The notes under the pieces: model-generated
Databases searched by the model: none
Told to the model about the DNA's origin: nothing
The model's input: only the letters and a program-made list of their open reading frames with translations
Shown here: positions 54,484 to 62,587 of the stretch, piece by piece
Layout of the letters: each line of letters starts with the position of its first letter
Position numbering within the stretch: position 1 is the stretch's first letter
Program-made: the position numbers and the translations under genes
Assembly (NCBI GenBank): GCA_964410965.1
Contig: CAYPIY010000007.1
Span: forward strand, 62,001 to 126,000
Direction of reading: 5' to 3'
From: JBBIRG01 sp964410965
GTDB taxonomy: Bacteria; CLD3; SB21; JBBIRG01
DNA length: 64,000 nucleotides

Positions 54484-56111
54484 TACACGGTCATATACGG
54501 GTACCTGTAATCCGTGGGAGAGATCAGCGTTTCCTTGATGGTGCGCGGGCTGACCCAGCGGACGAGATTCAGGTAACTGCCGGCTTTGTCGTTGGTGCCG
54601 GATCCGCGGGCGCCGCCGAAAGGCTGCTGGCCGACCATCGCGCCGGTCGGTTTGTCGTTGATGTAGAAATTTCCCGCGGCGAAACGAAGCGAACGGCAGG
54701 CCTCGATCATGGCGTATTTGTCGTTGCTGAAGATCGCGCCGGTCAGTCCGTACGGCGAGGTCTCATCGCAGAGTTTCAGGGTTTCTTTAAAAGCGCTGTC
54801 TTCGTAAATGTAGATCGTCATGACGGGGCCGAAGATTTCCTCTTCCATGGTGATGAAATGCGGATCTTTCGCGACGATGACCGTGGGATCGATGAAATAG
54901 CCTTTCGATTTATCGCCCTTACCGCCCGCGATGATCTCGGCGTCGGGTGAATTTTTCGCCTTTTCGAGGTAGCCCATAATATTGTCGAACGAGGATTCAT
55001 CGATCACGGCGTTCACGAAGTTATTGAAATCGCGGACGTCGCCGACTTTGATTTCGCCGATCATACGGAGCAGATGTTTTCGGGTGTCTTCCCATATAGA
55101 GCGCGGAATGTACGCGCGCGAGGCGGCAGAACATTTCTGTCCCTGATATTCAAACGCGCCGCGGATGATCGCCGTGGCCAGTTCAAGCGGATTGGCCGAC
55201 TGATGGGCGAATATGAAATCCTTACCGCCGGTCTCGCCGACGAGACGGGGATAGGATTTGTAATTCGGCAGCTGTTCCGTCGTCATTTTCCAGAGCGTGT
55301 TGAACGTGGCGTTGGAGCCGGTGAAATGGATACCGGCGAGGTCTTTGTGGTTCATCACGATATTGCTGATGAGCGAGCCGGAGCCGGGAACGAAATTGAT
55401 GATGCCGGGGGGCATGCCGGCTTCCATGAAGATTTTCATGAGATGATAATTGGACAGCAGGGACGTGGTCGCGGGTTTCCAGACGGCGGTGTTGCCCATA
55501 AGTGCGACGCTGGTCGTGAGGTTGGCACCGATGGCGGTGAAGTTGAACGGCGTGACGCAGTACACGAATCCCTCGAGCGGGCGGTATTCCATGCGGTTGA
55601 TGACCTGGTTGCCGGAATAAGGCTGTTCGGAATAGATCATCGAGGCGAAATGGACGTTGAAGCGGAGGAAGTCGATGGTTTCACAGACGGAATCGATTTC
55701 GGCCTGATAGATGTTTTTGGCCTGGCCGAGCATGGTGGACGCGTTGACGAGGTAGCGGTATTTGGTGGCGATGAGGTCGGCGGCTTTGAGCATGATGCCT
55801 GCTCGTTCAACCCATGATAGATTCATCCAGTCGTTTTTGGCTTTAAGCGCGGCGTCGATGGCCATGCGGACTTCTTTTTCCGTGGCCTGGTGGTAGGTGG
55901 CGAGAACGTGTTTGTGACTGCAGGGCATGACGACGTTGGCGGTTTTGCCGGTGCGGATCTCCTCGCCGCCGATGATGAGCGGAATCTCGATGGGCGTCCA
56001 GCTCTGGCGGATGAGTTCGTCGTTGAGTTTTTTGTATTCCGTGGAGCCGGGTAAATAATTGAATACGGGTTCGTTGACGGGCGCTTTAAAGTTATAGACC
56101 GCGTTGTTCAT
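54483..56111 (-). CDS. pruA: L-glutamate gamma-semialdehyde (1-pyrroline-5-carboxylate) dehydrogenase
   Basis: 542 residues, the length of the stand-alone P5C dehydrogenase group. It oxidises glutamate semialdehyde to glutamate with NAD+ in proline degradation. Motifs: YCVTPFNFTAIGANL, the NAD-site GSGSLIS, HFTGSNATFNTLW, catalytic Glu in LVGETGGKDFIFA, catalytic Cys in YQGQKCSAASRAY and QQPFGGARGSGTNDKAG near the end. Start follows AAGGAAC. No proline dehydrogenase (putA/prodh) is adjacent. Confidence 0.97.
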   Translation of the reverse strand: MNNAVYNFKAPVNEPVFNYLPGSTEYKKLNDELIRQSWTPIEIPLIIGGEEIRTGKTANVVMPCSHKHVLATYHQATEKEVRMAIDAALKAKNDWMNLSWVERAGIMLKAADLIATKYRYLVNASTMLGQAKNIYQAEIDSVCETIDFLRFNVHFASMIYSEQPYSGNQVINRMEYRPLEGFVYCVTPFNFTAIGANLTTSVALMGNTAVWKPATTSLLSNYHLMKIFMEAGMPPGIINFVPGSGSLISNIVMNHKDLAGIHFTGSNATFNTLWKMTTEQLPNYKSYPRLVGETGGKDFIFAHQSANPLELATAIIRGAFEYQGQKCSAASRAYIPRSIWEDTRKHLLRMIGEIKVGDVRDFNNFVNAVIDESSFDNIMGYLEKAKNSPDAEIIAGGKGDKSKGYFIDPTVIVAKDPHFITMEEEIFGPVMTIYIYEDSAFKETLKLCDETSPYGLTGAIFSNDKYAMIEACRSLRFAAGNFYINDKPTGAMVGQQPFGGARGSGTNDKAGSYLNLVRWVSPRTIKETLISPTDYRYPYMTV

Positions 56112-56379
56112 GCGTGTTCCTTAAGTTTTATTTTCCATTTAAAAGAACGGCCAATTCAAATAATTTAACGAAAAATGAGGACATGAATTCCGGGGAAAAC
56201 GCAGATAAATACCGTAAATTATATAACGCGAACGAACGGGTGATGTATTGATCCAAGCTTTGAATTGGAAAGGGAATATAAGTGTTAATACGCTGTAAAT
56301 GCGGCGTTTAATGCCTCAATAGGGTTCTAAGAATTTTTGAAAATGTAGTAAAAACAGGCTTATAAAGGTTTGACTGAAG
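56112..56379. other. Non-coding left edge of the AT-rich island
   Basis: 268 bp upstream of pruA with no credible gene; with the array (56380-56652) and the stretch to 56879 it makes a 768-bp gene-free gap. AT content rises sharply here. Nothing recognisable in 56653-56879 except a short minus-strand frame discussed among rejected items. Confidence 0.5.
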
Positions 56380-56652
56380 CTGGAAAGTTATACAAATTAT
56401 CTTAGAAGTTCTCAAAAACAATTTATTAGTATCACAATTTTATTTATGAGTTCTAAAAATTAGTTTAGGAGTATTATAATATTATTTATGAGTATTAATA
56501 ATTAATTTATGAGTATTATAAATTAATATATTTATTCTAAAAAATAGTTTATAAGTTCTATAAATATATTTATGAGTATTAAAAATTGATTTATGAGTGC
56601 TAAAAATTAGTTTAGGAGTTGTATAAATTGGTTTAGTGAGGTTTGAAAATCC
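56380..56652. repeat. 21-bp tandem repeat array, about 13 degenerate units
   Basis: Units start at 56380 and then every 21 bp through 56632 with no indels. The best-conserved units (56443, 56485, 56506, 56569, 56590) share TTTATGAG at the left end, then TTCT/TATT and AAATTA-like ends. Units read TTTAGGAG at 56464 and 56611 and TTTATAAG at 56548. Units at the two ends are more diverged. Stops occur in every frame, so it does not encode a heptad protein. No spacers, so it is not a CRISPR array. Confidence 0.85.
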
Positions 56653-56879
56653 TTTGTAAACCTACCAACTAATGTTTTATCAATCCTTACTTATCACAAT
56701 AAAATTCATTCCTCTTTGTTTGCACCACATTTTAGCGCGGTCAAATTTACAAAAAACCCCATTCCGAAATATCATTCTCATAATATGCATATCCAACCAA
56801 TTCATTAAACGGTTGCACAAAACTTTCTTGCGTCGGATATGATTTCTTCGGGCTGAGGTATTAGTAAAAAAACGGATTC

Positions 56880-57860
56880 TTACAAATTAATTATCCACTC
56901 ACAGATGGAAGATAACTGATTATCGTTGGTCAAATTAGCGGCATTGCTCATTTCTTGGGTCTGTAATTGCTTGAAAATCTCTTCGGCCATCGAATTTTCA
57001 ATAGCGGCGCCTATGAAGAAAGTTTTTGGATTTGATTTCTTTTTTTCAAAACCTTTTTTGATTCTGTTTAAAGCTGAGTTTGCCGTCTTCCAGTGTTCAT
57101 CGGCGCCAGCAGGATCAATTCCGCCTTTTAATTCGCCTAATGCAATATATTCTTTTGCTTTGTGTATAATTGATTTATTACCGGATAGCAATTCTTCATA
57201 ATTACCGTTGAATATGGACAAATCGACATTCTTTTTAACCATAGGTACGGTTATGTTTAAAACCATCAAACGCTCTTTATCTTTATTTTTCCAATATATC
57301 GCCTTAATTCTCTTTTCGATATCCTGGTCTTTTTCATCTTTATTTAACCATGTGTTTGTATCATTGTCTTTCCATTGATAATTTATACCGGCAAGATTGA
57401 GTATAGAAATGAAAACTCGCAAAAATTTTCTTTCTCCGAGAGTTCCCGCAAGATTTCTTGCTTTACCACCAAGCGCGTCGCCTTTTGTTAAAAGATAACG
57501 ATAAACCAATTCATCAATAAAGCCATTCCCGGCAGGCTCAAGAAATTTTTCGATCAATCCTTTAATAGCAATAGTCCTGTCCTCTTCAGCAAGGTAATTC
57601 AACGATTTATCCGAAAGTCCCGACGCGGTAAGTAATCCGAATCTGATTTCTTGCAAACCCAAAAGATCTGTGGGTTTTTCAACTTTTGCGGCTAATGCCT
57701 TTAACGCTTTGGCTTCCTCTATATACGGTACGGCCATATAGTTTTTTTCCAATGCCATAGCGATAAAACCGGAACGTGTTTCTTCACGCGATGTAACTAA
57801 CTCATCCGCTGATTTGATCAGCATATTATGAATCATCTTTTTTGCCATAAATAAACGCAT
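56880..57860 (-). CDS. Type II restriction endonuclease, AvaI/BsoBI family
   Basis: 326 residues. The sequence matches what I recall of AvaI and BsoBI: TSREETRSGFIAMALEKN, EEAKALKALAAK, LLTASGLSDKS, FIDELVYRYLLTKGDALGGKARN, NITVPMVKKNVDL, and the catalytic/DNA region YIALGELKGGIDPAGADEHW (with E and K of a PD-(D/E)XK-type site). Family members cut C^YCGRG; that specificity here is inference. ATG at 57860 follows GGAAG and lies inside the methyltransferase gene, overlapping it by 28 bp, so methylase and nuclease are coupled. Confidence 0.9.
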   Translation of the reverse strand: MRLFMAKKMIHNMLIKSADELVTSREETRSGFIAMALEKNYMAVPYIEEAKALKALAAKVEKPTDLLGLQEIRFGLLTASGLSDKSLNYLAEEDRTIAIKGLIEKFLEPAGNGFIDELVYRYLLTKGDALGGKARNLAGTLGERKFLRVFISILNLAGINYQWKDNDTNTWLNKDEKDQDIEKRIKAIYWKNKDKERLMVLNITVPMVKKNVDLSIFNGNYEELLSGNKSIIHKAKEYIALGELKGGIDPAGADEHWKTANSALNRIKKGFEKKKSNPKTFFIGAAIENSMAEEIFKQLQTQEMSNAANLTNDNQLSSICEWIINL

Positions 57861-59263
57861 TTACGGACTTCCGTTCGCCCGTAATTCCCCATTTGTTGAC
57901 TGCTGTTGCCTTTACCTTTCGGCAAGACAAATATTTTATTGATATTATAACCAAATTGATCGGCATAATCGGATAGAATCAAATCTACGGGAATTTCCTC
58001 TCCGCCGTAACGGACGTTATCGTTCACCATAATGCAATACCCGCCGCTTTTCGTTACACGCGCCATTTCATAAATCACAAAACATAATTCTAGAAAATAG
58101 TTTTTCACCATTCGCGGAATATTATTGTTGTTAAGGGCATCGTATTTATTCAATTCACTAAGAATGATATTCACTTCAGACATGGCTTTAGAATTATCAT
58201 AGATCGACATGACCCGGTCAAATACATCGTGTTGTCCCAAAGCAGAATAGATTTGTTTTAACTGATCTGTTTTTTCTTTATTCTCCACAGTGCAAGAAAG
58301 CATGGATTGTCTTAAATTACGCACCTGATCGTTGTCTTTGCCTAAAAATATTAATTCTAAGGCGTACGTTCTTGTATAATCGTAGCGGTTGCAATACGGG
58401 GGTGAAGTAATGATAAAATCAAAAAAATCGTCTTCGTATCCGGGCATTTTTTCAAGACAAGAGCCTTCAATGAGGCGGATGGGCGGTTTGGCGTTAGAAT
58501 TAGAGCTTATTGCTACACTTTCAAATAAATCAGATGACTTTTCATATAATAAATCGGAAAGAATATGATTCAGTTTTAAATTAACGGCGTCCTCGAAAGT
58601 GAGAATTTTTCCTTTGTCAAACGGTTTACCGGATAGATTTCTTTTGGAGCGGTAATCCCATCTCAGGTATTGCCCGTCTTTTCGGGTATAACTGATTTCT
58701 TCCAGGACGGATAAGGCCGCGAATTTTAATACGGTCTGTATCTTTTCATCTTTCAGCCTGGAACAGTAATGCATATATTTATTCAGTAAAATTTCCGTTT
58801 CGTCGGGGAACGCGTCTTTAGTGATTGAGATATGTTGAATATACGGTTCGAATTGATTGATTTTTGAAATGTTTCTCCAAAGCTTCTCAGTAACGGTTTG
58901 AAGTTCAGCGGCGTCAATACCGTTCAGCGCTTCCCGCGTTTGCATAACAAAGACGCCTACGGGGAGAATTTCAATGCCATGGGATTCCCAACCGAGTTCT
59001 TGCCCGGCAAAGAGTGTTGTTCCCACGCCCGCGAAAGGGTCTAACACCCTGCCCGGTTTATCGGCGTATTCTGATAAAAAATATTTTACGATAGCGGAAG
59101 AAAAGCCTTCTTTATATTTAAACCACCGGTAAAACGGCTCATCTTTATTCGCCTGAAAACTGACGACTTTACGGTTGAAATTATATGCCGTATCTAATTT
59201 GTCATTCAAACGGTTGTATAAAAGCTGTCTTTCGGATGGAATGATTTCTGCTGTTTGTGTCAT
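57833..59263 (-). CDS. DNA methyltransferase of the AvaI-like restriction system
   Basis: 476 residues. SAM-binding motif I is LDPFAGVGTT (75-83), and the catalytic motif IV is TSPPY (286-290), which usually marks N4-cytosine methylases. Motif I precedes motif IV. The large separation holds a variable region, probably target recognition. It precedes and overlaps the endonuclease gene, so protection is made first. It should methylate the same sequence the nuclease cuts (CYCGRG if AvaI-like). Codon use is AT-rich like the rest of the island. Confidence 0.92.
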   Translation of the reverse strand: MTQTAEIIPSERQLLYNRLNDKLDTAYNFNRKVVSFQANKDEPFYRWFKYKEGFSSAIVKYFLSEYADKPGRVLDPFAGVGTTLFAGQELGWESHGIEILPVGVFVMQTREALNGIDAAELQTVTEKLWRNISKINQFEPYIQHISITKDAFPDETEILLNKYMHYCSRLKDEKIQTVLKFAALSVLEEISYTRKDGQYLRWDYRSKRNLSGKPFDKGKILTFEDAVNLKLNHILSDLLYEKSSDLFESVAISSNSNAKPPIRLIEGSCLEKMPGYEDDFFDFIITSPPYCNRYDYTRTYALELIFLGKDNDQVRNLRQSMLSCTVENKEKTDQLKQIYSALGQHDVFDRVMSIYDNSKAMSEVNIILSELNKYDALNNNNIPRMVKNYFLELCFVIYEMARVTKSGGYCIMVNDNVRYGGEEIPVDLILSDYADQFGYNINKIFVLPKGKGNSSQQMGNYGRTEVRKCVYLWQKR

Positions 59264-59358
59264 TAAATTTGAATAAATTATTATTATTATCTGATAATAA
59301 ATAAAAATAAGTTGATTTGCAAATTATTGAAAACTTAATATTAAAGAAAGTAATCCAT

Positions 59359-59436
59359 CTATTGTGGAATCTCAGCTTCATGGTGCGATTGACCGTGAAT
59401 TTCGATTTGCGTTTCGGGGATGGGTTTGCGTGGCAT
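59359..59436 (-). CDS. 25-codon ORF upstream of the methyltransferase (doubtful)
   Basis: Starts MPRKPIPETQIEIHGQS and ends HHEAEIPQ. It is less AT-rich than the flanking sequence, unlike chance frames here. No good ribosome site. It could be a fragment of a lost gene or a leader. Confidence 0.2.
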   Translation of the reverse strand: MPRKPIPETQIEIHGQSHHEAEIPQ

Positions 59437-59461
59437 AGAATACAAATGATTTAATATGATT

Positions 59462-59962
59462 TTAATGAATAAATACAACTGAGGTTAATAATATCATTAA
59501 AGAGAAAATTATAATGATTATAAGACCCCAAGTTTTTAAATACCAGGGTATTCTTTTATCAAATTTTTTTAAAATATCGTCTATTTTTTCATTTAAAATA
59601 CAATATAAATTATGCAATCCAAAATTTTCTTTATTATTACCAATAATTCCGGCATGTAATGAATTATTTAAGTTATACATCTGATAAGCAAGAAAAAATA
59701 ATTTTTTATTTTCTTCTGATTTTGAATTTTTTAACTGATTAATTCTTGAAACAAAAGCATGAAATTGTACTTTTTCATCTTTTAATCCAAATAGCTCTAA
59801 TTTATGTAAAAGTTTTTCTGTAATTATCGAATTTGAAGCAAAAGCACTTCTATGATAATCTAAAAAAGCATTAAAAGTATCAACTCTTTCATTGAAGATA
59901 GCAATAGTCGTATTCAAATCAAGTTCCTTTAAATCATCTTGATTTGAGATTGCTTTATCCAA
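59462..59962 (-). CDS. Downstream half of a frameshifted two-TM protein
   Basis: 166 codons with only a TTG as start, and that TTG lies inside the end of the upstream frame. C-terminal membrane segment GLIIIIIFSLMILLTSVVF. The soluble part is helical (IFNERVDTFNAFLDYHRSAFASN, HAFVSRINQLKNSKSEENKKL). It overlaps the upstream frame by 34 bp. Adding one A to the A8 run (59967-59974) fuses both into a single frame of about 277 residues. Family unknown; location in a defence-type island suggests an accessory role. Confidence 0.6.
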   Translation of the reverse strand: MDKAISNQDDLKELDLNTTIAIFNERVDTFNAFLDYHRSAFASNSIITEKLLHKLELFGLKDEKVQFHAFVSRINQLKNSKSEENKKLFFLAYQMYNLNNSLHAGIIGNNKENFGLHNLYCILNEKIDDILKKFDKRIPWYLKTWGLIIIIIFSLMILLTSVVFIH

Positions 59963-60294
59963 TTTATTTTTTTTGGTTTATTATTATCGTAAAAAGAAAT
60001 TCCAGCACGAGCAATCTGTTTCGCTGATTCAAAAGATAATTTATAAACTATCTTATATGGTGAGAAAAATTTTTTATCTTCATGATTATTCTTATATGGT
60101 AATGATAGCCAAGACGTTTGTGCGATCAATTCAGATTTAAAAGACAGTAACAATAATTTCCATGTGTTATACTTTTCTTTAATGCTTTTTCTGTATGCAA
60201 GAAAAGCTAATAATAAGGCACAATAGGTTAAAATATGACCAGTATTTAAATGTTCTTTTATACAATTTAAGGTATTTATAATATCTTCAATCAT
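59929..60294 (-). CDS. Upstream half of a frameshifted two-TM protein
   Basis: 121 codons starting MIEDIINTLNCIKEHL, with a membrane segment near residues 20-36 (ILTYCALLLAFLAYRKS). It ends in an out-of-character NWIKQSQIKMI right after the A8 tract, where the other frame continues. I read it as the N-terminal half of one gene broken by a one-base indel, or joined by -1 slippage on A-AAA-AAA. Confidence 0.6.
   Translation of the reverse strand: MIEDIINTLNCIKEHLNTGHILTYCALLLAFLAYRKSIKEKYNTWKLLLLSFKSELIAQTSWLSLPYKNNHEDKKFFSPYKIVYKLSFESAKQIARAGISFYDNNKPKKINWIKQSQIKMI
59967..59974 (-). other. A8 slippage tract joining the two halves
   Basis: Minus strand CC-A8-T. In the upstream frame it reads CCA AAA AAA ATA. 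A -1 shift, or one extra A, gives AAA AAA AAT AAA TTG and enters the downstream frame. Confidence 0.6.
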
Positions 60295-60402
60295 AGAGTT
60301 GATATTTTTTATATTATATCACTTTGTTAATTGAATTGTTCAAAGATTTCTTAAATTAATTTTAAGGGCTAAGGAATTTGTGAGCATGGGAAAACCTCGG
60401 TA

Positions 60403-60780
60403 TTATCTGTTTTTTAAGTACATAAAAGATTGCGGAGGACTGGCTTTGAAATCCGAACGAATACATTTCGGCTTTTCATACCGTTTCGCGTTTTTGATCT
60501 TGATTGCATATCCGCTTGATTTCTCGGAGAAATATTGGAAAAAGAAATCCTCAGTTATACCCGAATGTTTCTTTGTTCTTTCCCATAAGGTATTCAGATC
60601 ACAGGAATAAATCTGTTCAATCTCAAATTCACCGATGACTTTCTGTACCGGAGACGAGGAATATACCACTACTTTATTCACATCGGGATTTTTAAAAATC
60701 GAACGGCGAAATTCAAATTTTTTCGTGCCATCGAATATTTTATCGGCGTATTCCGGTTTGATGGAGAGAAGGACTTTCAT
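60403..60780 (-). CDS. ASCH-domain (PUA-like) protein
   Basis: 125 residues, essentially one ASCH domain: LLSIKPEYADKIFDGTKKFEFRR at the N-terminus, VVVYSSSPVQKVIGEFEIEQI and YAIKIKNAKRYEKP. ASCH proteins are predicted RNA-binding factors; one characterised member (E. coli YqfB) is an amidohydrolase for N4-acetylcytidine. Its ATG overlaps the end of the PIN-GNAT gene by 4 bp, so the two are translated together. Confidence 0.85.
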   Translation of the reverse strand: MKVLLSIKPEYADKIFDGTKKFEFRRSIFKNPDVNKVVVYSSSPVQKVIGEFEIEQIYSCDLNTLWERTKKHSGITEDFFFQYFSEKSSGYAIKIKNAKRYEKPKCIRSDFKASPPQSFMYLKNR

Positions 60781-62282
60781 ATTCCACTATGTTTAATGAA
60801 CATAATTAAAGACTTGTGAGGTATCGGGGATATCGTTTTAATCGAATCCATGCCCGGAATTATACCTAAATCCAGCATTTGTTTCAAGGTTAATCGTTTG
60901 ATGAATGAAAAGGCATAAAGAAAATGAATTACAAAGGGTCTGTTTTTTGGATTATATTCCCAATATTCTTTTAGTTCAGTATCCGATAAAACCGTGCGTT
61001 TGCGGCAAATCAGGATCAGTTCATCAAGAGAGTTAATATGTTTGACGACATTTTCAACGATACCAATGGTTGTAGCCACGCCGGAATGTATTTTTGGTTT
61101 TTTGTCACCGCTTCGGTAAAAAACAATAATATCGCCTGACTTTAAATCACGATTATAGGAATGTGAAATATAAGATTTCGCTATAGCATTACGATGAGGA
61201 AAATTTTCAACAAAATCATCGGGCGTTTCTGTTCTAAGGATTGAATCCGGAAACAATTCCGTATGATATTCCGGGCGTATGGGTATAATATATACATTAC
61301 CGGTTTTTGACAGTCTAGGAAAAGTTAATTTGGGATTTTGAATATCGGCTGCTTTCCGGAAGTCTCTGACATAAACCTTTTCTTCCCCTGATCCAGACGT
61401 TTTGATTCCATGATGTATAAAACCAAATTGTTCCAGTAAGGCAATCAGATAGAGTTGTTCTGGCCTTTTATCAAATATGGTTACATATATTTCATCGACC
61501 TTGTGCCGCCACGCATTATCAAAAATTATTTTCAGAAACCGCTCACCGATTCTAAGCCCGTTACTTATAACTTTAAACGTCCTGATTTTTAATCGTTTTT
61601 TCGGAGTGAAAACCGGGTTTATATCCGAATAATTTTCATTTTCATCTTCCATCTTCAAAAACAAAAAAGCTTTTAACAATTGATTATCATAGCACACATA
61701 ACCTTTTTCATTGTCACCGGCTTTACTGTTGAACCATTTATCGAAACCTTCATAATCTGTTCTAAAACTGTCAAAGAATTCGTCCTTTAAATTGATTTTA
61801 CCTAAATATTCTCTTTTAACCGATAAGACTTTATAGTCAACAAAACCAGGATTTTCTGAAATCAACTTTTCAAGAAAGTTATTTATCCGAAATACTTTGT
61901 CATTTAAACATAACGCTAATGCTTTGGTATGAATTTTTTTATCTTCAGATATTAAAATATCTACTCTGCCGCAATATAATTCATTAAGAAGTTTGGTATC
62001 ATCAAAGTCATTGGGTTCGGAATCATAAATTTGACTAATTTTTTTAACCTCATCATGAAGAGGCGCCGGTGTTTGCAGAATCTGATAATTCTTCAGTTTG
62101 ATCCGCATGGTTTTAACTGTATCAGGATTAATATTTCGGCATAGTTCGTTTTCGGTCAATGGATGAACACATTTGACGTAATGAAGTTTATCTAACCACC
62201 AAAACAAAACTCCGATATCCTGATTTATTATTTTACTCGCTTCACGATGGATAATGATATTGGTATCGAGTAGTACTTTCAT
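60777..62282 (-). CDS. PIN-GNAT-PUA-like fusion protein
   Basis: 501 residues. Residues 1-135 are a PIN nuclease-like domain: D6 in LLDTNIII, E46, D95 and D114 (ISEDKK) are positioned as the catalytic acids. Residues ~165-310 look like a GNAT acetyltransferase (LKIRTFKVISNGLRIGERFLKIIFDNAW; YLIALLEQFGFIHHGIK). Residues ~325-500 contain a PUA/EVE-like fold (LKSGDIIVFYRSG, VATTIGIVENVV, RPFVIHFLYAF). It overlaps the downstream ASCH gene by 4 bp. This pairing suggests RNA cleavage plus acetyl transfer in a toxin or defence module; that is inference. No antitoxin is obvious. Confidence 0.85.
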   Translation of the reverse strand: MKVLLDTNIIIHREASKIINQDIGVLFWWLDKLHYVKCVHPLTENELCRNINPDTVKTMRIKLKNYQILQTPAPLHDEVKKISQIYDSEPNDFDDTKLLNELYCGRVDILISEDKKIHTKALALCLNDKVFRINNFLEKLISENPGFVDYKVLSVKREYLGKINLKDEFFDSFRTDYEGFDKWFNSKAGDNEKGYVCYDNQLLKAFLFLKMEDENENYSDINPVFTPKKRLKIRTFKVISNGLRIGERFLKIIFDNAWRHKVDEIYVTIFDKRPEQLYLIALLEQFGFIHHGIKTSGSGEEKVYVRDFRKAADIQNPKLTFPRLSKTGNVYIIPIRPEYHTELFPDSILRTETPDDFVENFPHRNAIAKSYISHSYNRDLKSGDIIVFYRSGDKKPKIHSGVATTIGIVENVVKHINSLDELILICRKRTVLSDTELKEYWEYNPKNRPFVIHFLYAFSFIKRLTLKQMLDLGIIPGMDSIKTISPIPHKSLIMFIKHSGI

Positions 62283-62379
62283 GATTCTGACTCTATATTG
62301 TTAAACTGAAGGATTACAAAATCAATATAATGCATCTACTATCTGATTTTTTCTCAAAATTTGAGAATTTTTTAATAAT

Positions 62380-62409
62380 AAAGCCGGACTAGTTTCGAAG
62401 CCCGGCTTT
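62380..62409 (-). terminator. Possible terminator, bidirectional
   Basis: Stem AAAGCCGG / CCGGCTTT with a 14-base loop. The T-rich flank is better on the plus strand, but only minus-strand genes end here. Confidence 0.5.
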
Positions 62410-62470
62410 GTTTGTTTATTGTGCTTGAAAAGGCATGGTCTGAGTTACAATTGTATTGTAAGGAACGAGC

Positions 62471-62530
62471 TCCCCTCGATACGCCCTCGATCCCGACTTC
62501 GTCGAAATCGAGGGACTACTCGGGGTGACA
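62471..62530. repeat. REP-like palindromic element
   Basis: Contains an inner inverted repeat CCCTCGAT (62484-62491) / ATCGAGGG (62507-62514) and a weaker outer CCCC/GGGG pairing, ending GGGGTGACA. Composition is far richer in GC than the surroundings. It resembles dispersed GTCACCCCGAG-type palindromes of environmental bacterial genomes. Only one copy is in this window. Confidence 0.5.
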
Positions 62531-62532
62531 AA

Positions 62533-62574
62533 TTATTTTTTTTCTTCGGGTTTGGCGGGGGCGACTTTTTTCAT
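62533..62574 (-). pseudogene. Duplicated 3' end of the 63647 gene
   Basis: Reads M-K-K-V-A-P-A-K-P-E-E-K-K-stop, the same end as the gene at 63647-64000 (NKKVAPAKPEEKK). Over the 39 bp from the stop upstream (62533-62571 against 63647-63685) 36 bases are identical. Confidence 0.8.
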
Positions 62575-62587
62575 TAATTTACATTTC

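Larger units (their letters stand above)
62283..62587. other. Intergenic region with hairpins, a palindromic repeat and a gene-tail remnant
   Basis: 305 bp. It holds a small perfect hairpin with a T6 tail on the plus strand (62351-62373), a terminator-like stem (62380-62409), a REP-like element (62471-62530) and a duplicated gene tail (62533-62574), each listed separately. Confidence 0.6.

Noticed and set aside
55074..55817. Plus-strand open frame of 247 codons within pruA
   Set aside because: Antisense shadow of a complete pruA; Gly/Arg/Asp-rich, as expected from reverse-reading GC-rich codons.
56380..56652. Reading the 21-bp array as a CRISPR
   Set aside because: Units are contiguous with no spacers, and there are no cas genes in the window.
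56747..56861. Minus-strand frame reading SYPTQESFVQPFNELVGYAY and ending EWGFL
   Set aside because: About 38 codons with protein-like composition just after the endonuclease gene, but no start with a ribosome site and no recognised homologue. Could be a gene scrap; too weak to call.
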